This document shows, in pieces, positions 53,690-62,775 of a DNA stretch of 64,000 bases. Under the pieces are notes generated by a model. The model was given only the letters and a program-made list of their open reading frames with translations. It was not told the origin of the DNA and did no database searches. Position numbers and translations under genes: made by a program. Location: NCBI RefSeq assembly GCF_918797505.1, contig NC_092801.1:17669731-17733730 (forward strand), in the 5' to 3' direction. The stretch's first letter is position 1. Each line of letters starts with the position of its first letter. The DNA comes from Bemisia tabaci. Lineage: Eukaryota; Arthropoda; Insecta; Hemiptera; Aleyrodidae.

Positions 53690-53896
53690 CCAGCGTTGCC
53701 AAATTTCCTTTTTATAAAACACGAATTTCCCGGTAAACTTATGAATATTTTCTCTCGAATTTTTCAGACAATTTTGTTACCGATTTCAACTAAAATCCCA
53801 GAAAATTTCAAGGAAATATATTCATAGTTTTCCTCAAAAATAAACTTTTTATTGAAAGAAATTTGGCAACTCTTGGATGTTCATACGGCGTTCATC
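53690..53896. mobile_element. D15: family D MITE lacking both extreme ends
   Basis: GCGTTGCCAAATTTCC to GGCAACTCTTGGATGTTCAT and ACGGCGTTC. The CTGCCGTGC and GCACGGCAG termini are absent. Confidence 0.75.
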
Positions 53897-54533
53897 CCCT
53901 TCAAATCCGGAGGAGCGCGAACTTACTCAGAAAGTTGCACTCTCACTTACCCGGATCAGCAGCGCCGAGTAAGGGGGTCAGTAGTCTTTTCACGGGGGCC
54001 AAGTTCCCCGCTCCCCGGGACCGACTTCCCACCTTATTAATGGTGTTTTAATGGAGGCCGCGGTGATTGACACCCCTACAAACCGCTCAACTTCGCCGCC
54101 CCAATTAGAGACCGATGTCCGAACAGCAAGGCAGCGCCCGCCGCCGAGAAAAAAATGGTTCTGTCGGGGAGATTAAAAAGGAAATCATGGGTAACGTTCC
54201 ACGTCACGCTCTGGTTACCGTCAACGCCGGGGAGAAAGGGGGGGGGGGGTTTCGGGGGGGGGGCGACCTGAAGTTTAGTGTAAGGAACGCCCTGGAAACT
54301 ATTTATCACCGGGGCCCGGACATGCTTCAACGTGGATAGCGATCAATGCCGTAATCATTCAAGATCTTACGAGCCGTAGCGTACCTCGCGACTCGGAGCG
54401 TCTCAACTTACCCCCCCCCCCCCCCCTTTCGTTCCGGTGGGGGTCTTTCCATCAACCCGAGATGTTCTTTCCTCCCCGTGTCGGATCTCGAGAGGGTGGC
54501 ATGAGTTGTTAGAGTGTATGAGCAGGCACCCAA
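53897..54533. other. GC-rich single-copy patch
   Basis: Contains GGTGATTGACACC (a dyad around TGATTGAC, an Exd/Pbx-like core) near 54060 and CAATTAG near 54101. G10 near 54238 and C16 at 54411-54426. No coding evidence. Confidence 0.3.
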
Positions 54534-55257
54534 TAGAGTCCCTTTATAGTGGGAGTTAAGACGTGTGGAATCCATTTCTGATTAGAGCACCGAGATATGT
54601 AGGAGTATGTAGATGACGATCTTCCCCTTTCCATGGAGGCCTTGAGACCCCAAAATGGCAGCGGTTTGTTCTAGTTTTTGAGAAGTAGAGGGAGTATGTA
54701 GATGACGATCCTCTCCTTTCCATGGAGGCCTTTAGACCCCAAAATGGCGGCGGTTTATTCTAGTTTTTGAGGAGTAGAGGGAGTATGTAGATGACGATCC
54801 TCTCCTTTCCACGGAGGCCTTAAGACTCCGAAATGGCGGCGGTTTGTTCTAGTTTTTGAGGAGTAGAGGGAGTATGTAGATGACGATCCTTTCCTTTCCA
54901 TTGAGGACTTAAGACCTCAAAATGGCGGCGGTTTGTTCTAGTTTTGAGGATGAAGGGGATCATTGCCAACTTTTGACGGTTATCACCAACCGCACTTGCT
55001 GCCGACCTTACTATATCTATGGTGATTTTTCTCGAAAATAGCACACGATTAGCCATAAAACTATGTAAATACGTCATATTAATGCATTCGAGTAAAATTC
55101 GTGTTGCGATATGCAAATAAAGCTATAATTAATGATTATATTTACTTACAGCGTTCCTCGGTTATGTGCCGTAGAACGCCCCATTTAGCCCAAGATGACT
55201 GAGCCAATTTAGCTGTTGTAACCGCAGTGACCATGCTCTCCCTATAAAGGTACTCTA
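54534..55257. mobile_element. Q2: family Q element with expanded minisatellite, chimeric left end
   Basis: The right part matches Q1 (GCCAACTTTTGACGG, CGCACTTGCTGCC, AAGGTACTCTA). The left terminus TAGAGTCCCTTTATAG and next 40 bp look like family M. No TSD. Confidence 0.75.
54605..54960 (+). repeat. 89-bp minisatellite, four units
   Basis: GTATGTAGATGACGATC recurs at 54605, 54694, 54783 and 54872, an exact 89-bp spacing. Each unit ends in CAAAATGGCGGCGG and TTCTAGTTTTTGAG. It lies inside Q2 and is absent from Q1, where the block occurs once. Confidence 0.93.
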
Positions 55258-56365
55258 CCAACCGTCACATTCAAATCGGCGTTGTCCTTACGAAAGAGCG
55301 TACATACATTCTAATTATGCCAAATTTCCTCGCCCTAATTGCATTTTTACCAGGGGAATTTCGGAAATTTCCGACTGAAATTTGCACTAATTTTACTTCT
55401 GATTTCATATAAAAATCAGAAAAATTTCGAACGAAAAAAATGCTGTATTAAGAATCATGCATCAGAATGCTGGAATTCGTACCTTGTCCAGTGGCCCATT
55501 ATTAAAATATTTATAGTCAATATTACGGTTTACAGTCATCTGCCTTAGAGTCGCATGAACCGAGCAATACATCCAATATTATCTCTTCTGTTGTTAACTT
55601 TATCGGTCATACTTTATTCATTTTTTGAACTTTTTTTAAAACCTTTTCTTACCGATTTTTCTATAAAACACAGAAAAATCGGTAAGAAAAAGTTTTACAA
55701 AAATTTCAAAAAATTAACATCCAATATTGAACACACCGTACATTCGGTTCATACTTGTATGACCGAAGTTTTTTTCTCAGTTTAAGACGGGAATGAGAGA
55801 CATCAGTACATCTTCGATTCCAGGTTACCCTATTCTCGAATATCCAAAATCTATAGTCATTTTACGGGCGTGAGTAAGAACTTTCAAAAGGCGGCAGCTC
55901 GGGGGCGCTGCGCGCTGGTGGCAGCAGACAAGGAGGCTGGCCGTGTGGCGGTGGCGGCGGCGGCGCGGCAAGTGGCAAGATCTCCAAACAAAATCCAATT
56001 ACGACATCGCTTGTCGATTCCGCCTTCCTCCCCACTTGATAAAATAATCCCTAAACTTATTATCACTCCCTAATTGGTGCCTCCATCTATGCTTCTCCGG
56101 GCGCCGCATCCTCCGTCCCTGTTCCACGCGAGCGTGCCCGCCGCTCCGGGAGTTAGCGCCTTGTTCCGGCCCCCGAGTCTTCATCAGCCGAGGAGTGACG
56201 CTGGATAATACACTTTTGAAGCTAGATTGTGGCTACCTAATGGAAGTCGGGCTCAATCTTCAGCCAGAGTAAATTAATACTCTGACAAACTGGTTTTTTC
56301 GCGGTTTTTGGTAGAGCACTCATGTAGGAGAAATATTAAGGTTATTTCGACTAAAGCACCTACAT
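55258..56365. other. single-copy spacer
   Basis: 55650-55690 holds an AAAATCGGTAAGAAAA dyad. 55880-56150 is GC-rich. Nothing recognised. Confidence 0.4.
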
Positions 56366-56720
56366 CAGAGTACCTTTACAGAGTATGATCATTTCTGTGC
56401 CAGTTTCTCATTGGTTGCGTGAAAATAGGCTGACACGATGTTCTTACGGCCGTAAATAAACAAACAAGATGGCTGCTATCAGCAAGCAAGGTTGAGGTTC
56501 TAACATCCTCCTGTGATAAAGGTGAGAGGCAATTTTACAGTGTTTTCATGTGTTATTCGTAGATATGCTAGATTTAAATTGTTACTGCCGTATAATTGAA
56601 ATTTTTTTCAAATTTTAGCTTTTTATTGATGTTACGGTAAGCCATCATCTTGTTTGTTTATTTACGGCCGTAAAAGCATCATGAAGCCTAAATACTCGTT
56701 GACCAATCAAAAAGCGGAGT
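56366..56720. mobile_element. R: inverted-repeat element around TTACGGCCGTAAATAAAC
   Basis: TTACGGCCGTAAATAAACAA with CAAGATGG (from 56443) and its inverse (to 56673) enclose a 170-bp core. Looser inversion extends to ATTGG/CCAAT on both sides. The left outer edge AGAGTACCTTTACAGAGTAT resembles the Q1 end. Confidence 0.65.
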
Positions 56721-56794
56721 GCCCACCGGGATTTGAGAGGGCGAAGTTATTGAGGCCAGACATTTCATTAGTTTTCTCCTTAGATTTGAATGTA

Positions 56795-56970
56795 CTCTAT
56801 GCTTTGAATAGAGACACTTTATATAGGGAGAGTACGGACATATTGGTAATTTTGAGGTTAGATCGTGGAGCTCTTAGAGCCCTAAAGAGTATAACCAATC
56901 TATGAATTCAAATTTTTCACAGTGATGCATTATTACATACAATTCTCACGACCAGTTGTTGGTGAAACAT
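56795..56970 (+). repeat. S2: family S repeat
   Basis: TAGAGACACTTTATATAGGG, AGAGTACGGACATATTGG and TTTTGAGGTTAGATCGTGG. It shows most clearly that S has a TAGAG...CTTTATA...GAGAGTA terminus like M and Q. Confidence 0.68.
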
Positions 56971-57629
56971 GTATTTGTCTTAATTTCTGGACAAACTCTC
57001 TCATTAGAGCAGAGGTACATTTAATGCCATGATTTTTTCACGTTTCCACTTTTAGCAGCGAGCCCGATCGCTCTTTAATTCAAAACAAAACATATCCAGT
57101 TAAGTTTAGAGAAGCTGGCAACATTGTTTCGAATTGAGATTTCAGCTGTGAATAATGAATATGTTGATTGGTCAGGATGTCAATGTCCCAACGTTGTCAC
57201 TTCGCTGTTTTTCATAAGTGTTAATGGTCATGCATTATTAAGGCACTTTTAAACGAAGGAAACCAACTATTAATTTACGATAACAGCGATTTCTAAGATG
57301 GTGTGTGCAAAGTCAGTCGCTTTGTCAGCTACAATCCGTCGCTTTGTAGACGACGGAACTCTGTCCCAAGGTTCCAAAATAAAGTCAAACACTGCAATTT
57401 TTCAGAAGGATACGATCATGTTTCTGTCCAAAATTTTACTCAATAGATTCTGAGAAAAGGGTTCCTGGAAAATCAGAGTTTTACAAATTACGTAAAAAAA
57501 CACGCACACACACATTTATAGAAACGAGTCGGTGCAGTACCTAGACTTCCCTCACTTTGAAAGCCCCTCCCCTGTGACTTACTTATCAGAATTCCAAGTA
57601 CTTGGTCTTATTTTTCTCGCCTGAGTATA
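56971..57629. other. single-copy spacer
   Basis: Nothing recognised. Confidence 0.4.
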
Positions 57630-57880
57630 TTGCCGTGCCAAGGAAGAACGCCATATGAACATCCTAGAGTGGCTAATTTCTCTTGATGGAACATGTATTT
57701 TTTACAACATTTATGCATATTTTTCCTCGAAAGTTTCAGATATTTTAAATTAAATTGTGTATCAAACCGTCCGAAATTTTTGGAAAATAATATACGCAAT
57801 TTTCCCAGTAATTTCTGTTTTAATCGAAGGAAACTCGGCAACGTTTGAAGGTCATACGACGTTTTTCCTTAGCACGACAG
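57630..57880. mobile_element. D16: family D MITE
   Basis: TTGCCGTGCCAAGGAAGAAC to CCTTAGCACGACAG, flanks TATA/TCTA (one mismatch). Confidence 0.85.
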
Positions 57881-58004
57881 TCTATGCGGAGCAAGAATTG
57901 CCAATAATCCGAAAATTGAGAAATTGCCATTTCTTTTCTATCACCTACCCCCTTAATCACGATGTAAACCGTCTTAGTAATTTCGTCGCTTCTCTGTCAT
58001 AAGG

Positions 58005-58100
58005 GTGTATCTCGATCTCCACGTGAGCCCTGTTGTCCGTATAACTCTATGCTTTCAAGGACTCATGTCGAAATCGACGATTTGTCGTCATGTAATTCGT
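58005..58100 (+). repeat. short diverged repeat (CTCCACGTGAGCCCT), copy 2
   Basis: GTGTATCTCGATCTCCACGT and GAGCCCTGTTGTCC align with 42545-42640. Confidence 0.5.
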
Positions 58101-58327
58101 CTTCATTCAAACGGTGACAGGAATGGGAGCTGTCAAGTTGGCAGCGCGGTGCAGCTATCTCCGGCTTTGACTGACCTCAGAAGGACATGACAAAGGAGCG
58201 TGGATTTTAATTAGAGCCAATTCCTTGCTATCCCTGCCTCAGCCTGATCTCCATTTCGACTCCCAGCTAACTGGATGCTTGCAGTTTTTACGCTAGTCGT
58301 CGTCGCTCGTCGTCGTATCTCAGTTTC

Positions 58328-58385
58328 GTTACTTTCCTGTGACGTTACTTTCTTGTGATGTTACTTTCCTGTGACGTTACTTTAT
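58328..58385 (+). repeat. 16-bp tandem repeat, 3.6 units
   Basis: GTTACTTTCCTGTGAC at 58328, 58344, 58360 and partly 58376. A (GTC)n-like stretch precedes it at 58296-58316. Confidence 0.9.
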
Positions 58386-59252
58386 ACTTATAAAGTGTTA
58401 TATTTCATCCCGATCGATCTCATGTAGGTTTTGCACTATATTTTAGTATCGGAGCAAAGTAGATACCTTCCTATCTATCGCTGTGTTCAACGAGTTATTA
58501 CTTATTTGGCGTGCGGAATGCATAACCTAACCTATAAGTTTCACTTGAAAATTTGTGTGTAGTTCAACTAGAAGAACCAGATTTTCAATCCAAGTAAGAC
58601 TGTTTGACTGGTTTCCTTAGTATTAAGGCCTGGATGTTATTTGAGTCTCACAATAACAACGGTGAGGCTCATAGTGCCTTTCTTTTAATTTTCTTGTTTT
58701 GCCGGTTGAAAATGCGGGTGTGATCGCTGCGAAACGTCCCGGGTTTCTTATTTTATTTTATATTATGTTTCTTTTTATTATTTGCGGCCTTAGTCCTGTT
58801 TTAAGTTGTTTTTTTATTAGTGTTCGGGCCGATTAAGTTGTTTTTCCCCACAGTAAAGGTAGCAGTCCGAGGTCTGTCAAATACATCGTCTCCGACTTAA
58901 ACCAGCTTTCAATCCTGCTTTCGTCGCGAATCTGGCAAGCAAAATCTTTTATCGGTACATCATGGAGTATCTCTCTCCCCTGTCCTCTATCCCGGGGATC
59001 CCGGTCTGTGAAGACATGGACCCAAAGAGAGCTCCTCGTCATTCGCCCGGGGCATTATCTTTGGAACTCTTCAGTCTGCGGTCCTTGTCCCTTGTCCGTA
59101 CCCTCTTATTCTCCACCCCGACAATATCCTCTCCAGAAAATGACTTCTAAGAATTCCTCCCGAAATCCCACCACGTAAACCCTTGTTATTGTTTTACGAG
59201 ATCTTCGATAAGGGTGTTGCGCGGTCTTGGTGGTAAAGCATCTTTATCCATC
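58386..59252. other. single-copy stretch with a possible splice acceptor
   Basis: A pyrimidine tract ending TTTTTCCCCACAG near 58853 would suit a 3' splice site on the + strand. 58854-59150 is more GC-balanced than its surroundings. Frames on both strands show no domain I recognise, so no exon is called. Confidence 0.2.
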
Positions 59253-59710
59253 CCCTAGTAGCAGAGGAAATTTTTGTTTTTCTAAAAAAAGTTTAAAAAA
59301 AACACATCTATTATCTAAATGGTAGTTTTATATAAAAAACGTGTAACGCTTATATAAAAAAAAATCAAAGTTCAGACTTGACCATGAATTATGAAAAATG
59401 ATAAAAGCTAGATAAGGTAATTTTTTTATAGACAATTTTTTTTTTTATAACGGATGCATGCGAAAGTGTTAAAAGTGAACTTTTTTATGTAACTATTATA
59501 TAAAAAAGGTCATCATTTTCGTGAGCTTTTCGCAAGTTAGAAGATTTTTTAGTATGTTTGCGAAGAGCTCACGAAAATTATGACTTTTTTTTACATAATG
59601 GTCACATAAAAATTTTCACTTTTAATACTTTTGTATGCATGCGTTATATAAAAAAAATTAACTTTCGTACATAATCATTATCTTTTTCTTCTATGGTTCT
59701 GCTACTAGGG
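59253..59710. mobile_element. W: long inverted-repeat element with CCCTAGTAGCAGA ends
   Basis: CCCTAGTAGCAGAGGAA and the inverse TTCTGCTACTAGGG bound 458 bp that is almost entirely one AT-rich palindrome (arms carry ATGCATGCGAAAGTGTTAAA and TTTTCGTGAGCTTTTCGC). TSD not found. Confidence 0.8.
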
Positions 59711-59729
59711 TCTAGGGTAAATCCAGGTT

Positions 59730-59975
59730 GGACTGCGTTTGGCAGAGAGGAACCAAGCCACATCAGCTATTGCCAAATTTAATTGGGGGATTTAATTTCT
59801 TACATGAAAACGGTTGTGCGGATTGTTGTTCAATTTTCAGGGAATTTTCTGCATGGTCGTTTCAGTGAAATTTTTATAGGAATCCGCACAAACGTTCACT
59901 TGTAAAACATAAAAATTACCCGGTTAAATTTAGCAATAGCTGGTGTGGCTTGGTTTCTTCTGCTAAACGTGGTCC
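59730..59975. mobile_element. J4: family J MITE, full length
   Basis: 246 bp, GGACTGCGTTTGGCAGAGAG to GCTAAACGTGGTCC. Flanks GGTT/AGTT (one mismatch). Confidence 0.87.
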
Positions 59976-59979
59976 AGTT

Positions 59980-60285
59980 ATGATTCTTAGATTTCAATTT
60001 TCCAGGAAAATTCAGTCCTGCGAGTTTTTCTTGGGGAAGGGGGTTGGGTGAATAAATGATAATCTAAAAATTTAATTATGTTCATCTTCAAGTACACACA
60101 CTACTCTTTTTTAAACTTGTTTAAATTTATCATGTAAATTTATTTTAATGGAACAATGAGAATTATAGTATGCAATATTGTGATATTAGTCGACTTGTAA
60201 TTCACGGGACAAGAAACGACTATATGTCCCCGACCCTCCCCTGTATGATGCTTACGTAATACTTGAACGACTGACCCCTTACTTG
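59980..60285. other. single-copy spacer
   Basis: Nothing recognised. Confidence 0.4.
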
Positions 60286-60731
60286 CGGGCTGATTATTGA
60301 ATTTGGTAGACAAGGCAATAGACTAAGAAGACAAAGGGGAAATGGAGTGATTCAATCGCTTAAAGCGGGTGGTTCTCATAGACGAAGGGGCAAAACGACA
60401 AAATAACTATAGGGTCGCTCGTGCGGTTTGCCGTTAGTTAGTCTATCACTCACCATTGTAACCTCGCACCTCCATCAAAAGGCAAAGTAATGATGTAAAA
60501 ATCGAGCTAAAACCTAAAAATTCAATGTATTTAACTATTCAACTACATGATGTTAATTACAAACAAGCGGTAGATGAAATTACAAACCCTCAAGAAAATT
60601 TTGACAAGGGTAGGCGTGATTAGACCCATAGGAAAAGCATCCATCAACAAGATTGGTCCATTCTCCCTATGTCGTCTCTGTCTATCGTTTTATCTATCTT
60701 CTTGTCTATCGATTTCAAAAAACAGTCCGTC
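60286..60731. mobile_element. T3: family T element, enlarged
   Basis: GCGGGCTGATTATTGAATTT and ATAGACTAAGAAGACAAAG at the left, TTGTCTATCGATTTC at the right. Longer than T1 and T2 because of a single-copy insert near 60480-60640. Confidence 0.7.
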
Positions 60732-61495
60732 GAATCGAAGCTCGGTTTTTATGATCGGGAAATTTGTTATTTCAGGTGAATCGAAGTCTCCTTCACCGTG
60801 TTCCAGATCAAGAGGACCCGGATCTTTCCATATGTCTTCTCTGTCTATCTTTTTATCTATCGATTTCAAAAATCAGTCCGTTGCAGCGAAGTTCGGTTTT
60901 TATAACCAAGAAATTCGGTATTTCATATGAATCGAGGCTTTCTCCACCACAGTGGAAAAAAAATCACATTGTATCTAGAGTCCAAACTCTTAAAAACATC
61001 GACAAGAAAAATTACTCTGGATTCAATCAGATTTAAGCTTAAATCAAGAACCAAGCCTCTTAATTTGAGCGGATTTCCTTTTGAGTCAAGCTTAAATCTA
61101 ATTGAATCAAGAGTATTTTTTCTTGTCAATGTTTTCAAAGTCTGGACTCTAGATCCAATGTGTTTTTTTCCAGTGAACTCTTGATTCAATTAGATTTAAG
61201 ATTAAATCAAAAAGAAATCCGCTCAAATTAAGAGGCTTGGTTCTTGATTTACGCCTAAATCTGATTGAATCAAGAGCATTTTTTCTTGTCGATGTTTTTA
61301 AGAGTCCGGACTCTAGATCCAAATGTGTTTTTTTTCCAGTGTATTGCAGATCAGGAGGACCCGGGTCCTTCCCTATGTCTTATCTGTCTATCGTTTTGTC
61401 TATCGATTTACAAAATCAGTCCCTTGCCGCGAAGTTCGGTTTTTATAACCAAGAAATTTGGCATTCCATACGAATCGAGGCTTTCTCCCCCATGT
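60665..61495 (+). repeat. tandem repeat of about 155-162 bp, three units, interrupted by C8/C9
   Basis: GTC(T/G)T(A/C)TCTGTCTATC falls at 60672, 60833 and 61378. Each unit continues with GATTTCAAAA, CAGTCC, GCGAAGTTCGGTTTTTAT and GAATCGAGGCTTTCTCC. The unit overlaps the right end of T3, so the array grew out of that element. Confidence 0.82.
60950..61341. mobile_element. C8 and C9: tandem family C MITEs
   Basis: C8 (60950-61175) is complete. C9 (61176-61341) starts abruptly inside the left arm and ends intact. Both lie head-to-tail between units 2 and 3 of the host array. Confidence 0.85.
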
Positions 61496-61939
61496 TGGAG
61501 ACGAGAAGGACCCGGGGGTGAGAAAGTGCAAAAAAGGGGAGCTTTCGACGACGAGCACGCTTCGCAACCGCGGACGTCGGCGAGACCTCGTAACCCGGGG
61601 GCGAGTACATATTTACCGCCGTAAAATCGGAACCCGAGTCGATACCCACATTAAAGCCGCCGGCGATAATGATCGTGAACTTGACCAACTTCCCCCACCC
61701 CCGCGGCGGAAGGTCACCTGCCCCCGCCCCCCGCCCCGAGCGCCGGCCTGATGAATAATAAAGGGGGAGTGGCCTTGCCCCGTGGCGGCTCCGTCGTCGG
61801 TGTCGGGGGACGAGCCCCCCCTCTCGTTACTCCGATCGGGTTTACGACGACTCCATGAGGTCTATCGGAAACTTTTTGACTGACCTAGAAAACCGTGGGG
61901 TCGAGAACATCTTCGGGTTGTATGGAAACACGAAAAGTG
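61496..61939. other. GC-rich single-copy patch
   Basis: 61500-61870 is GC- and CpG-rich. Translations are low complexity with no domain. Confidence 0.35.
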
Positions 61940-61987
61940 GTCATCTTTAGTGAGGAAAAGTACGAATATATCTGTAGTTTCGAGGTT

Positions 61988-62511
61988 GGCCTAGTCTGCC
62001 GTGCTAAGGAAAAACGCCGTATGAACCTTCAGGCGGTGCCAAATTTCCTTTGATAAAACGTGAATTTCCTGGTAAACTTATGAATATTTTCCTCCCAATT
62101 TTTCAGATAATTCTGTTCGCAATTTCACCCAAAGATTCTGAAAATTTAAAGGAAAAATATTCATAACTTTTCTCAAAAATGAACATTTTATCGAAGGAAA
62201 TTTGGCAACTCACGAAAGTTCATACGGCGTTCTTACTTAGCACGGCAGTAGTGGTCAGTGCGTCTGACTCTAGGTCAATAGGTCCTGGGTTCGGAACCCG
62301 GTAGTGGCGTCAAATTTTCACGGAACTGATGAGTGAATCTCTAGGAACAGTTCTACTCGGCCTTTATCTCTGAAAATTTGAAAAGGCTGGAGCATAGATT
62401 TCACTGTCGCCCTGATGTCCTCGCTAAATGAATGTATACTCTGTAGATGGCAGTAGGTGCTTAACGGCACGGAGGCCAATGAGCCAGAAAAAAAAAAAAA
62501 AAAAAAAAAAA
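61988..62511 (+). mobile_element. SINE1: tRNA-derived SINE with poly(A), split by D17
   Basis: Joining across D17 with one TAGT gives an A-box TGGCCTAGTGG that fits TRGCNNAGNGG exactly. A B-box GGTTCGGAACC lies at 62288-62298. An anticodon arm TGA-CTCTAGG-TCA and a T-arm CTGGG/CCCGG lie in the right places. About 165 bp of body (AATTTTCACGGAACTGATGA to AATGAGCCAG) and an A24 tail (62488-62511) follow. CGAGGTT (61981-61987) and TGAGGTT (62512-62518) look like a short TSD inside S3. Pol III promoter, poly(A) and TSD together support a SINE. Confidence 0.82.
61996..62248. mobile_element. D17: family D MITE inserted in the SINE A-box
   Basis: 253 bp, CTGCCGTGCTAAGGAAAAAC to CTTAGCACGGCAG, flanked by TAGT on both sides (61992-61995, 62249-62252). 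Complete copy. Confidence 0.92.
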
Positions 62512-62775
62512 TGAGGTTAGGTCATGGAGCTTGAAGTTTCTCCTTCGAGTTACACTGATCTGATTGTCTCTAGAAAAGAAGACTTAATTTCACTAGGTTC
62601 GAATTTCGAGTAGTTTTTGCCGGATGGGATTTAAATTCTAATTTTCGTAATTTTTGGGGCCATGTTATGGAGCCTTCAGGGGCCAAAAGGGCATCAAATG
62701 AGCCAACTTATTAATTAAAATTATCCAGAGTGATCTACTTTTACATTTGTCACGACCCGTACTTGGTAAAGCACG

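Larger units (their letters stand above)
61940..62775 (+). repeat. S3: family S repeat, host of SINE1
   Basis: GAAAAGTACGAATATATCTG, TAGTTTCGAGGTT before the SINE and GAGGTTAGGTCATGGAGC after it align with S1 and S2. 62650-62775 matches the inner part (CACGACCCGTACTTGGTAAA). Confidence 0.65.

Noticed and set aside
58833..59042. retroelement pol fragment on - strand
   Set aside because: The translation has no reverse transcriptase, integrase or protease motif I can name.
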